In this document: positions 1 to 8,079 of the stretch, piece by piece
How the letters are laid out: the number at the start of each line of letters is the position of its first letter
Position numbering within the stretch: the first letter of the stretch is position 1
DNA from: Paracoccaceae bacterium
GTDB lineage: Bacteria; Pseudomonadota; Alphaproteobacteria; Rhodobacterales; Rhodobacteraceae
Assembly (NCBI GenBank): GCA_006226775.1
Contig: SBGD01000041.1
Coordinates: forward strand, 1 to 38,530
Direction of reading: 5' to 3'
DNA: 38,530 nt
The notes under the pieces: model-generated
Database searches by the model: none
Seen by the model: the letters and a program-made list of their open reading frames with translations, nothing else
What the model was told of the DNA's origin: nothing
Program-made: the position numbers and the translations under genes

Positions 1-69
1 GCGGCCAGCCTGAAGGCGGCCGTCATTCCGGTGGTGCTGCACTATTCAACGACTGACCCACTCAGCTGA
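1..69 (+). CDS. C-terminal end of a phage head-tail joining protein (partial)
   Basis: An open frame runs from the window edge to a TGA at 67-69 and encodes the last 22 residues of a protein ending in VVLHYSTTDPLS. It lies 24 bp before the tail tube gene and on the same strand. In siphophage gene order this slot usually holds a tail completion or tail terminator protein, so that is the likely role, but too little is visible to name a family. The start lies outside the window. Confidence 0.5.
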   Translation, partial: AASLKAAVIPVVLHYSTTDPLS

Positions 70-93
70 TCCCGACAATCCGAGGAGAACACG

Positions 94-1035
94 ATGGCAC
101 GAGCCCAGGGGGCGCGGGCGCAGATGGCGCTTGCGTTCGAGACGACCTATGGAACGCCGCCAGTCGGTGGTTTCACCAAGATGCCCTTCGCCAGTACATC
201 GCTTGGCGCGGAGCAGCCGCTGCTGAATTCGGAGCTGCTCGGCTACGGCCGTGATCCGCTGGCGCCGATCAAGGATGCGGTCACGGCGGACGGCGATGTT
301 GTCGTGCCGCTCGATGCCGAGGCGTTCGGCTTCTGGCTGAAGGCAGCATTCGGCGCGCCGACAACGACCGGTGCGGAAGCGCCGTTCACCCACGAGTTCC
401 AATCCGGGTCCTGGACGCTGCCCAGCATGTCGATCGAGACCGGCATGCCCGAGGTGCCGCGCTATGCGATGTATTCGGGCTGCGTGCTGGATCAGATCAC
501 CTGGCAGATGCAGCGCTCTGGCCTGCTGACCGCGACAGCGCGGCTGGTGGCGCAGGGCGAGACCGTAGGCACGACCACCAGCGCAGGCACGCCTGCCGAA
601 CTGGAGTTGAAGCGTTTCGGCCATTTCAACGGATCGATCACCCGGAACGGCGCGGCGATTGGCAACGTGGTCTCGGTGGACATTACCTATGCCAACAACC
701 TTGACCGGATCGAGACCATTCGTTCGGACGGCCGCATCGATGGCGCGGATCCGTCCATCGCCGCGCTGACGGGCTCGATCGAGGTGCGGTTCGCCGATCA
801 AACGCTGGTAACACAAGCGATCAATGGCGAGGCTTGCGAGTTGGAGTTCGCCTATGTGCTGGCCTCGGGCGAGAGCTTCACCTTTGCCGTGCACGCGGTT
901 TATCTGCCGCGCCCGCGGATCGAAATTTCCGGGCCGCAGGGCGTGCAGGCGACTTTTGACTGGCAAGCGGCGCGCGACAGCAGCCTCGGCCGGATGTGCA
1001 CCGCAACTCTGATCAACGACATTGAGGTTTACTAA
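94..1035 (+). CDS. Phage major tail (tube) protein
   Basis: A 313-residue protein, likely the subunit that polymerises into the tube of a long non-contractile tail. The N-terminal part (MARAQGARAQMALAFETTYG) resembles tail tube proteins of Rhodobacteraceae phages, and the sequence is rich in short beta-strand patterns with no membrane segment or signal peptide. An AGGAGA-type ribosome-binding site precedes the ATG. Position supports the call: it comes directly before the tail assembly chaperone and tape measure genes. Its stop codon overlaps the next start (TAATG), implying translational coupling. The family assignment rests on pattern and gene order. Confidence 0.8.
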   Translation: MARAQGARAQMALAFETTYGTPPVGGFTKMPFASTSLGAEQPLLNSELLGYGRDPLAPIKDAVTADGDVVVPLDAEAFGFWLKAAFGAPTTTGAEAPFTHEFQSGSWTLPSMSIETGMPEVPRYAMYSGCVLDQITWQMQRSGLLTATARLVAQGETVGTTTSAGTPAELELKRFGHFNGSITRNGAAIGNVVSVDITYANNLDRIETIRSDGRIDGADPSIAALTGSIEVRFADQTLVTQAINGEACELEFAYVLASGESFTFAVHAVYLPRPRIEISGPQGVQATFDWQAARDSSLGRMCTATLINDIEVY

Positions 1036-1490
1036 TGCTGACACTTGATCTGACCAATGCGCCTCATTGGCATGACCTCGCCGCTGGCGTCCGCGTGCAA
1101 CTGCGGCCACTGACCACCGCGCTGATGGTGGCAACGCGCAGTGACCCGGTGGTGGAAAGCCTGCCGGAGGTGGCCAGCGACGAGGAGCGCGCCGTCGCCT
1201 TCGCCAAGGCGCTGGCACGGAGCGCGGTACTGTCTTGGGAAGGTATCGGTGACGCAGACGGCCATGCCATCGACCCAAGCCCGGACGCTGTCGACGCGCT
1301 GCTCGACGTCTGGCCAATCTTCGAGGTTTTCCAGCTGACCTATGTCTCGAAGGGCCTGCTGCTGGAACAGGAAAAAAACGTCTCCGCGCTCTCGTCGACT
1401 GGTCCTTCGGCGGGGGCGAGCGATACTGCGAGGGTTGCGAACCCAGCGGAGCCCGTGCGAAAGCCTGCGAAGACTGCCCGGCGCGGCTGA
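1035..1490 (+). CDS. Tail assembly chaperone, short (unshifted) form
   Basis: A 151-residue acidic/helical protein read without frameshifting, the equivalent of lambda gpG by position between tail tube and tape measure. The first 115 codons are shared with the frameshifted form. The remaining 36 codons, after the run of seven A at 1372-1378, give a low-complexity Ser/Ala/Pro/Arg tail ending in KPAKTARRG. Such chaperones coat the tape measure protein and recruit tail tube subunits during assembly and are absent from the finished tail. The start overlaps the tail tube stop by one base. Confidence 0.75.
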   Translation: MLTLDLTNAPHWHDLAAGVRVQLRPLTTALMVATRSDPVVESLPEVASDEERAVAFAKALARSAVLSWEGIGDADGHAIDPSPDAVDALLDVWPIFEVFQLTYVSKGLLLEQEKNVSALSSTGPSAGASDTARVANPAEPVRKPAKTARRG

Positions 1491-1729
1491 ACCGACCGCT
1501 CACCCATGAGGGCTGGCAGGTCTGGGACCTCGTCGGCCGTCTCGGCGGGCAACTGCGCGTGCTGACCGGCGCGGTGATCGGCTGGGATATGTCGGCCGCG
1601 CTGGCGCTGGCCGATGCACTCGGCGTACCACCCGCCGCCGCAACGGAACTGCTGCCTGTCATCGAGGCGGTGATGGTCGCCAAACTCAACGAACAGATGG
1701 ATCATTCTCATGGCGGAAAAACGGGTTAG
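1035..1729 (+). CDS. Tail assembly chaperone, long form made by -1 frameshift (GT-like)
   Basis: At 1373-1379 the zero frame reads A AAA AAC, an ideal -1 slippery heptamer. Slipping there moves the ribosome into a frame that stays open to TAG at 1727-1729 and adds about 116 residues, giving a protein of about 231. I see no convincing start or ribosome-binding site for that frame on its own, so frameshifting is the natural way to make it. The extension holds two CxxC pairs (CEGC and CEDC) followed by a hydrophobic/helical domain beginning HEGWQVWDLVGRL. It overlaps the tape measure start at 1710, as in lambda-type G/GT systems. The slip is inferred; its efficiency cannot be read from sequence. 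Confidence 0.8.
1372..1379 (+). promoter_or_regulatory. Programmed -1 ribosomal frameshift site
   Basis: Seven A followed by C; in the zero frame the codons are GAA AAA AAC, so bases 1373-1379 form the X XXY YYZ heptamer A AAA AAC. The position, in a gene between tail tube and tape measure, matches the conserved location of frameshifting in tailed phages. Confidence 0.8.
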
Positions 1730-3875
1730 CGTCCGTCTAGCGGCGGTCGGCGGGCGCCAGGTGCGCGCCGAGCTGGAAGGTGTCGGCGAGGCCGGGTCGC
1801 GCGGCTTCGGGCGGCTCAGCCGCGAGATGGAAGCCGCCAATGCCCGGATGGCAGCATTCTCGCGTCGGGTCAAAGTTGCGGCGGCGGCCGCGGTTGTTGC
1901 TGCCACCGCCGCCGGTGTCGCCATGGTGCGCTCCGGGCTGCAAACCGTGGATGCGCAGGCCAAGCTCGCGGCTTCCCTTGGCACCACGGTGGCCTCGATC
2001 CAGGTGCTTGAGCGTGCGGGCGATCTGGCTGGCGTTTCCATGGGTCAGGTCGAACAGGCGACCGTTCAATTGACGCGACGGCTCAGTCAGGCCGCTTCCG
2101 GATCCGGAACCGCCATCGACGCTTTGGACCGTTTGCGGCTTTCGGCCGAGGAGCTGCAGCGCCTGCCGCTGGATCAGCGCATCGCGGCCATTCAGCAGGC
2201 TTTGCAACACTACGTGCCGGAAGCCGAACGCGCGGCGGTGGCTTCGCAACTCTTCGGCGACCGCGCCGCGCTGGTGTTTACGCGGATCGACACCGCCACG
2301 CTGCGCCAGGCCACCGAGGATGTCCTGGCCTTCGGTGTCGTGGTTTCCGACCACGATGCCGCGCAGATCGAACGCACCAATGACGCGATCTCCCGGCTCG
2401 GGCTGATCTGGCGCGGATTGTCGAACCAACTGGCCGTCGCTGCCGCGCCAGCGCTGGAAGCCGTCGCCAATGCCATGGCCGCGGTGGCCAGCCGCACCGG
2501 GCCGCTCGGGATCGCCATCCGCGGACTGTTCGACAACATTGGCCGTCTGACCACCTACGCCGCCACCTTTGCAGGCCTCATGGCGGGGCGCTGGGTCGCC
2601 GGGATGGCGGCAGCGGCGCTCTCGGTCCGTGGCCTCGCAACCGCGTTGGTCCTTCTGCGCGGCGCGCTGATCCGCACCGGCATCGGCGCGCTGATCGTGG
2701 GCGCGGGCGAGTTGGTCTATCAATTCACCAGGTTGGTGTCCGGCGCCGGGGGTTTTGGCGCCGCCATGGGGCTGATGGGCGATGTGGCCAAGGCGGTCTG
2801 GGATGGCATCAAGGCGAGTGCCGGGTCCTTCGCGGATGATTTCAGGGCAATGGGCGCAGATGTGGAGGCGATATGGACCCGATTGATGGCCTTTCTGTCG
2901 CGCAAATGGGCGGAGTTTCTGGGTCAGATCGGTCCCACCTTCAACGCCGTCGCCGAAGAGATCGGCGCCGAGACCCGGATCGACTGGTTTGGTGCTCTGT
3001 CCCAGGCCTCGATGCTCGAGCATGCGGCCAGCAACGCCGGACATATGGCGGATCGGTATCGCCAGCGCGCCGCGAGCACCCGCGCCGGGGCGTTTGACGG
3101 CGTCGGTCCGGCCTTGCAGGCCCTGCGGGATGCCATGTCGGGCGGTGAAGCTACCGGCAGCGACGCGCTGGATGACGCCACAGCTGCGGCGGAACGGTTT
3201 GAGGCCGCGCTCGGTGATGCCGGGCAGGCGGCAACGGGGGCCGGAATCGCAGCCAGAGCCGCTGCTGGTGCCGCCAAACCCGATACCGAAGCGGCCATTA
3301 CCGGCTGGCAGGCGGTCACCGCAGCCCTGTCAGACTATGCCAGCAAGGCGCGTGATATCGGCAAGGACATCGGGCAGGCCCTGGTCAATGCCTTCCAGTC
3401 TGCGGAAAACGCTGTTGGTGAGTTCGTCAAAACCCGCAAGCTGAACTTCCGCGATCTGGTCACCTCGCTGATTGCCGATCTGGCGAAACTGGCGGCGCGA
3501 AAGTTCATCCTTGGACCCATTGCCAATGCGCTCTCGGGCGCACTCGGCGGCGCGGGTGGCATATTCGCCAACATCCTGCATGCGGGTGGCATGGTCGGAG
3601 ACTCTGCGCCAAGCCGGATGGTTCCCGCCATGGCCTTCGCGGCTGCGCCCCGGATGCACTCCGGCGGCGTTGCAGGGCTCCGCCACGACGAGGTGCCCGC
3701 GATCCTCCAGCGGGGCGAGCGGGTGCTGTCGCGACGTGAGGCGCAGTCCTATGGCGGCGGCGGCTCTGTCAATGTCACCATCATGGCCCGTGATGCCGAG
3801 AGTTTCCGGCAATCGCGCACGCAGGTCGCCGCAGACATCGCCCGCGCGGTCTCGCTGGGCAGAAGAGGCATGTGA
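1710..3875 (+). CDS. Phage tail tape measure protein
   Basis: A 721-residue Ala-rich protein that sets tail length and is ejected with DNA. The N-terminal third is helical with a coiled-coil look (residues 20-60, 90-210), hydrophobic stretches lie near residues 290-345, and the C-terminal part contains a lambda-gpH-like segment around residues 585-640 with the motif FRDLVTSLIADLAKLAARK, followed by a Gly-rich end and HSGGVAGLRHDEVPAIL, a signature typical of tape measure C-termini. Its length fits a tail of roughly 100 nm, using the usual 1.5 angstrom per residue. The start overlaps the frameshift product and the stop overlaps the next gene (TGATG), so it is translationally coupled on both sides. 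Confidence 0.9.
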   Translation: MAEKRVSVRLAAVGGRQVRAELEGVGEAGSRGFGRLSREMEAANARMAAFSRRVKVAAAAAVVAATAAGVAMVRSGLQTVDAQAKLAASLGTTVASIQVLERAGDLAGVSMGQVEQATVQLTRRLSQAASGSGTAIDALDRLRLSAEELQRLPLDQRIAAIQQALQHYVPEAERAAVASQLFGDRAALVFTRIDTATLRQATEDVLAFGVVVSDHDAAQIERTNDAISRLGLIWRGLSNQLAVAAAPALEAVANAMAAVASRTGPLGIAIRGLFDNIGRLTTYAATFAGLMAGRWVAGMAAAALSVRGLATALVLLRGALIRTGIGALIVGAGELVYQFTRLVSGAGGFGAAMGLMGDVAKAVWDGIKASAGSFADDFRAMGADVEAIWTRLMAFLSRKWAEFLGQIGPTFNAVAEEIGAETRIDWFGALSQASMLEHAASNAGHMADRYRQRAASTRAGAFDGVGPALQALRDAMSGGEATGSDALDDATAAAERFEAALGDAGQAATGAGIAARAAAGAAKPDTEAAITGWQAVTAALSDYASKARDIGKDIGQALVNAFQSAENAVGEFVKTRKLNFRDLVTSLIADLAKLAARKFILGPIANALSGALGGAGGIFANILHAGGMVGDSAPSRMVPAMAFAAAPRMHSGGVAGLRHDEVPAILQRGERVLSRREAQSYGGGGSVNVTIMARDAESFRQSRTQVAADIARAVSLGRRGM

Positions 3876-6666
3876 TGGCGTTTCACGAGATCAGGTTTCC
3901 CGATGATATCAGTCGCGGGGCACGCGGCGGGCCGGAGCGGCGCACGCAGATCGTTGAACTGGCCTCGGGCAGCGAGGAGCGCAACGCCAGCTGGGCCAAT
4001 TCGCGTCGCAGATATGATGTGGCCTATGGCATTCGCCGCGCTGATGATCTGGCGGCGGTCGTGGCATTTTTCGAGGCGCGGAACGGCCGCCTGCATGGCT
4101 TTCGGTTCAAGGACTGGGGCGATCACAAGTCCTGCCTGCCCTCGGGCACGCCATCGCCGACTGATCAGGGGATCGGGACCGGCGACGGAACGACGGCGGC
4201 GTTCCAGCTTGTGAAACGCTACGCCTCCGGCGCGCAATCCTGGGCGCGCGCCATCGCCAAGCCAGTGGTGGGAACCGTGCGGGTTGCGCTTGGCGGGGTG
4301 GAGCAGCCCTCCGGCTGGTCGGTCGATACGACCACTGGCCTCGTCACCTTTAATTCCGCACCAGGTTCTGGCGTCGCCATCACCGCGGGGTTCGAGTTCG
4401 ACGTGCCGGTCCGCTTTGACACGGATATGCTGGATGTCACTCTCGACGTCGAGCGGCTCGGCTCGATCACCACGATCCCGCTGATCGAACTCCGTATCCC
4501 GGTGCCTATTGCCGCGCTTAAGCCTGAACCGACAATCTTCACCTGGGGGGATGTGTTCACCGATCACAGGGCGATGGCAGGCGGCGCTGACTGGTCCGGC
4601 TGGGGCACCAGCACCGCGCAGCCGGCCGAGGTGCCGCTGGAGTTTTTCCTGCGCAATGTACTGCCGGAACTGCAACCAGACGGGGCGACTTTGACGCTTA
4701 GAAGCCCGACCGGCGCGATGCATCTGCGCGGCCGCATGCAGCCGCCGCCGCGCTCTGTGCTGAGCAACTGGACGCTGGATCTGGCCGACACCGTGGTCGA
4801 GCGTGGCAAGGACAGCACCTATTGGGGCCAGCTCCATCTCTGGGGCGATGTGGTCGAAGCGCCATCGGCCTCGCCACCCTCGGTGGGTGTTGCGGCAAAC
4901 ATCGGTGAGACCCAGCTGACCCTGAAGGATGATGCCGACACGACAACCTTCCTCGCCACCGCGGGTCCCGGCTCGATTGCCGTGGTGCGCACCAATGCGA
5001 CCGCCCCGGATTACCACCCCGCCGAAAGCCGGGAAATCATCTACATTGAGTCAATCAGTGCGCGCACTCTGACCCTGTCGCGCCCGCTGAGCATCAACGT
5101 ACCGGTTTCCAACCCATTGGATTATCCCGGCGAGGTCAGCGACCCCTCGACGGTCACCCTGCTGGTTGGCTCCTTGCTGGCAGGCGACGCGGCCGAAGGT
5201 GCCACCCAGATCACGCTGGTCGACGCTGGCGGGCTCGCTGTCGGCGATTGGGTCTATCTCTCGACCTCCGAGCTACCGACGCCGACCGGCAATCAATTTG
5301 CCGGTACGCTCGGCGCGCTCCTTGATCCCGGGCAGGAGTTCGGTGACATCCTGATCAATGAGGAAATCCACCACATCACCGCGATCACCGGCAACCGGCT
5401 GACGCTGGCAGACCCGCTGGGCAAGAACAAGCTGACGGCCTGGAATGCCGCCTGCGTGAAGATCGACCCGATCGAGAATGCCACAATCAAGGGCGGGCAA
5501 TTCCTCGGCCAGGAAGAAGGCAGTTCCGCCGAGGCCTGGGAGCACCAGTATATCTGGGCGCGCTATTGCGTCGGTTGCAGCATCAGCGATGCGCAGTTCG
5601 ACACCGATCCGGCGCGCAACCTTGCAGTGCGCCGCATCGGCCAGGCGGTGCGCTCGGACACCGGGGCGGGCAACCTGATCACCCGCCTGACCATCGCCCA
5701 GGGTGGCAGCATCGCGGCAGGCGAGGGCTATGGCGTCTCCCTGCGGCGCGGTGAACGCAACACCATCGTCTCGCACAATGACATCGAGAAATGCCGCCAC
5801 AGCATTGAGCTCTGGAGCACCACGGCGGGCTGTATCGTCGAGCACAACAATGTCCGCAACGACACATCCAGCAGCCTCGACACCCATGGCAGCTGGAACA
5901 AGGGGTGGTGATCCGCAACAATACGATCTCGAACGACGGGCTGCTGCTGTCGCCAGACCTTGGCGACCGGCCCGATGCAATCCGGATCGGCAACAACAAG
6001 TTCTGGTTTGATGAAGACATCCAGATTCTGAACAATACTGTCACCGGCTATCGCGGCAATGCGATCAGCTTCGTGCCGTGATCGCGCAACGTGACTGTCG
6101 ACGGGCTGGCTTGCGACGACATCGACAGAATTCTGTCGATCGGTCGCAACAGCCGTCACCCGGGCCTCTATTCCAGCGACATTGTGGTCCGAAACGTCAG
6201 TGCCGATGATGTGCGCGACCGGCTGGCAGAGGTCGACAACACGTCGAACAGCACCCACGTCAAACGCCTGACGCTGGAGGGTTGGACCGTGGGCGGGACC
6301 GGCCTTGGCACCATCAACGCACCCGGCATCCTGAACTTCCGGCTGTTCTGGATCGAGGATCTGGTGCTCGACAATGTCCGGCTCGAAGCCATCCACACCC
6401 AGCAATACCACTATGCCTGGCATTTCGAGGACGTGGCGGGGCTGACGATGACCGATTGCTTCCAGCAGGGCGGCGAGCGCGGCATCCGCGCGACCCGCAC
6501 CAGCGGTATTTTCGGCAGCATCACGATCAACAACCTGCAAGCCAATACGCCACATGTGTTCCGCCAGATCAGCACAGGCTCCGGCGCGCTGAGTGTCACC
6601 CATGACGCCTCTTACACGCCGGTGATCGATGCGGCCGATGTCGCCATCACGCTGATCCCGGCGTGA
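3875..6666 (+). pseudogene. DUF2460 distal tail protein fused to a beta-helix tailspike, broken by a frameshift and a stop
   Basis: Residues 1-210 are a DUF2460 (GTA gp12-like) domain, with FPDDISRGARGGPERRTQ near the start and ending about IPLIELRIPVP. The protein then runs into a long Thr/Asn/Gly-rich region with repeated strand-turn patterns (NTIVSHNDIEKCRHSIELWS, then NNTISND and ILNNTVTGYRGNAISF), typical of a right-handed parallel beta-helix, as in receptor-binding or glycan-degrading tailspikes. The first frame ends at TGA 5909-5911. Homology-like text continues without a gap in the -1 frame from the GGGG run at 5902-5905, hits an in-frame TGA at 6079-6081, and resumes to 6664-6666. 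Two independent lesions suggest a decayed gene; a sequencing error could explain the homopolymer but hardly both. The DUF2460 domain should still be made. The ATG at 3875 is preferred to a GTG just upstream. Confidence 0.8.
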
Positions 6667-6694
6667 TCCTCATGACCATTCCGGAGCCACGCCA

Positions 6695-7579
6695 ATGAAA
6701 GCTCTTTCGCCCGACCTGCAGGCCCATCTCGATGCGGGTACCACGACACTTGCCTGGTGCTGGCGGATCCTCCGCGCCGATGGCGTGAGTTTCGGTTTCA
6801 CCGACCATGATCTGACGCTTCGCTTTGACGGCACCGATTTCGAGCCGGAAAGCGGGCTGACGGCCTCCGAGGTCCGGTCCGGCTCGGACCTGTCGGTCGA
6901 TGCCCAGGATGCCGAGGGCGTGCTGACCTCCGACCGGATCACCGAGACCGACATTCTCGATGGCCGCTGGGATAATGCCGAGGTCGAAGTCTGGCGGGTG
7001 AACTGGGTCGACACCGCGCAGCGCGTGCTGATGCGGCGCGGGGCCATTGGCCAGATCCGGCGCGGGCGGCTCGCCTTTGTCGCCGAGGTGCGCTCGCTGG
7101 CCCATACCTTGGGCCAGACGGTGGGGCGCACCTTCCAGGCGACCTGCGACGCCGCCCTTGGCGATGCGCGCTGTGGCATCGATCTGGAGGCCCCCGCGTT
7201 CAAGGGCACCGGGGCCGTCCTCGATGTCCTGCGGGATCGGGCCTTCACTGCCTCGGGGCTTGGCGGATTTTCTGGGAGATGGTTTGCCTTCGGCACGGTC
7301 GAATGGACCGGTGGCGCAAATGTGGGGCGGCAAGCGGAGGTCATCGCACATGACCTGACTGACGGTGTCGCAGTGCTGACGCTTCTGGAGCCGCCAGTGC
7401 GTTCTGTCACCGAGGACGACACGTTCACCATTCGTGCGGGCTGCGACAAGCGCATCGAGACCTGCGGCGCGAAGTTCGCCAATACCGCCAACTTTCGTGG
7501 CTTCCCGCATATCCCCGGGCAGGACGCGGTCCTGCGCTACGCCACCAAGGACGGCGGACATGAGGGGGCGGTGCTTTGA
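6695..7579 (+). CDS. DUF2163 / BR0599-family tail protein (GTA gp13-like)
   Basis: A 294-residue protein with the family's hallmark N-terminus (LQAHLDAGTTTLAWCWRI) and FGFTDHDLTL. The C-terminal domain has the conserved Cys-rich ending (AGCDKRIETCGAKFANTANF, then RGFPHIPGQD), which in this family contributes to an iron-sulphur or structural cysteine cluster of the hub; the cluster is family knowledge, not visible here. It sits between the DUF2460 and NlpC/P60 genes exactly as in GTA clusters and is probably part of the tail tip hub. A GGAG-type ribosome-binding site lies before the ATG; the stop overlaps the next start. Confidence 0.9.
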   Translation: MKALSPDLQAHLDAGTTTLAWCWRILRADGVSFGFTDHDLTLRFDGTDFEPESGLTASEVRSGSDLSVDAQDAEGVLTSDRITETDILDGRWDNAEVEVWRVNWVDTAQRVLMRRGAIGQIRRGRLAFVAEVRSLAHTLGQTVGRTFQATCDAALGDARCGIDLEAPAFKGTGAVLDVLRDRAFTASGLGGFSGRWFAFGTVEWTGGANVGRQAEVIAHDLTDGVAVLTLLEPPVRSVTEDDTFTIRAGCDKRIETCGAKFANTANFRGFPHIPGQDAVLRYATKDGGHEGAVL

Positions 7580-8070
7580 CCAACGTCGTTTCCAGCGGAA
7601 ACGACGGGCGGCAGTGCATCGCATCGCGATGCACGAGAGCCACTGCCGATCCCCAGCGCGTTGTCGCCATCGCGCGATCCTGGCTGGGCACGCCGTATCA
7701 CGACCAGGCGAGCCTGTGGGGCGTCGGCTGCGACTGCCTTGGGCTGGCGCGCGGGGTCTGGCGCGAAATCGTCGGGCCAGAGCCGTTCCCCATTCCGCCC
7801 TATAGCCGGGATTGGGGCGAGACCGGGCCAAGCGAGGTACTGGCGATCGGCGCGCGGCGCATGATGGTCGAGGTGGAGCCTGTCTCGGCTGGTCCCGGCG
7901 TGCTGGTCCTGTTCCGAATGACGCCCCGCGCCATCGCAAAGCATGTCGGAATCCTGACCGGCCCTGACAGCTTTCTCCACGCTTACGAGCGGCTCGGCGT
8001 GATCGAGGAACCGCTCACCCCGTTCTGGCGGCGGCGCATCGCCTTCGCCTTCCTGTTCCCGCAACGCTGA
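7576..8070 (+). CDS. NlpC/P60 family tail peptidase (GTA gp14-like)
   Basis: A 164-residue cell-wall peptidase-like protein of the tail tip, presumably cutting peptidoglycan peptides during DNA entry. The catalytic Cys lies in VGCDCLGLARGVWRE (about residues 50-64) and the His in IAKHVGILTGPDSFLHAYE (about residues 116-134). The domain proper begins near residue 27 (DPQRVVAIARSWLGTPY). The start is probably TTG at 7576, overlapping the upstream stop (TTGA); no better in-frame start was found. Residues 4-24 are encoded by a hairpin-rich segment of 63 bp that family members as I remember them lack, so the first part of the mature fold looks like an added tail. Confidence 0.88.
   Translation: MTNVVSSGNDGRQCIASRCTRATADPQRVVAIARSWLGTPYHDQASLWGVGCDCLGLARGVWREIVGPEPFPIPPYSRDWGETGPSEVLAIGARRMMVEVEPVSAGPGVLVLFRMTPRAIAKHVGILTGPDSFLHAYERLGVIEEPLTPFWRRRIAFAFLFPQR
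7584..7648 (+). repeat. Tandem perfect hairpins at the 5' end of the NlpC/P60 gene
   Basis: Hairpin 1: 7584-7593 (CGTCGTTTCC) pairs perfectly with 7597-7606 around a 3-base loop. Hairpin 2: 7614-7622 (GTGCATCGC) pairs perfectly with 7626-7634 around a 3-base loop. An alternative outer stem joins 7609-7616 (CGGCAGTG) to 7641-7648. The block sits in frame, 8 bases after the TTG start, and encodes about 21 residues of extra N-terminus. Confidence 0.85.
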
Positions 8071-8079
8071 GATCCCACG

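Noticed and set aside
46-1689. A 547-codon - strand frame opposite the tail tube and chaperone genes
   Set aside because: Low-complexity Arg/Ala/Ser translation of the antisense of well-supported genes.
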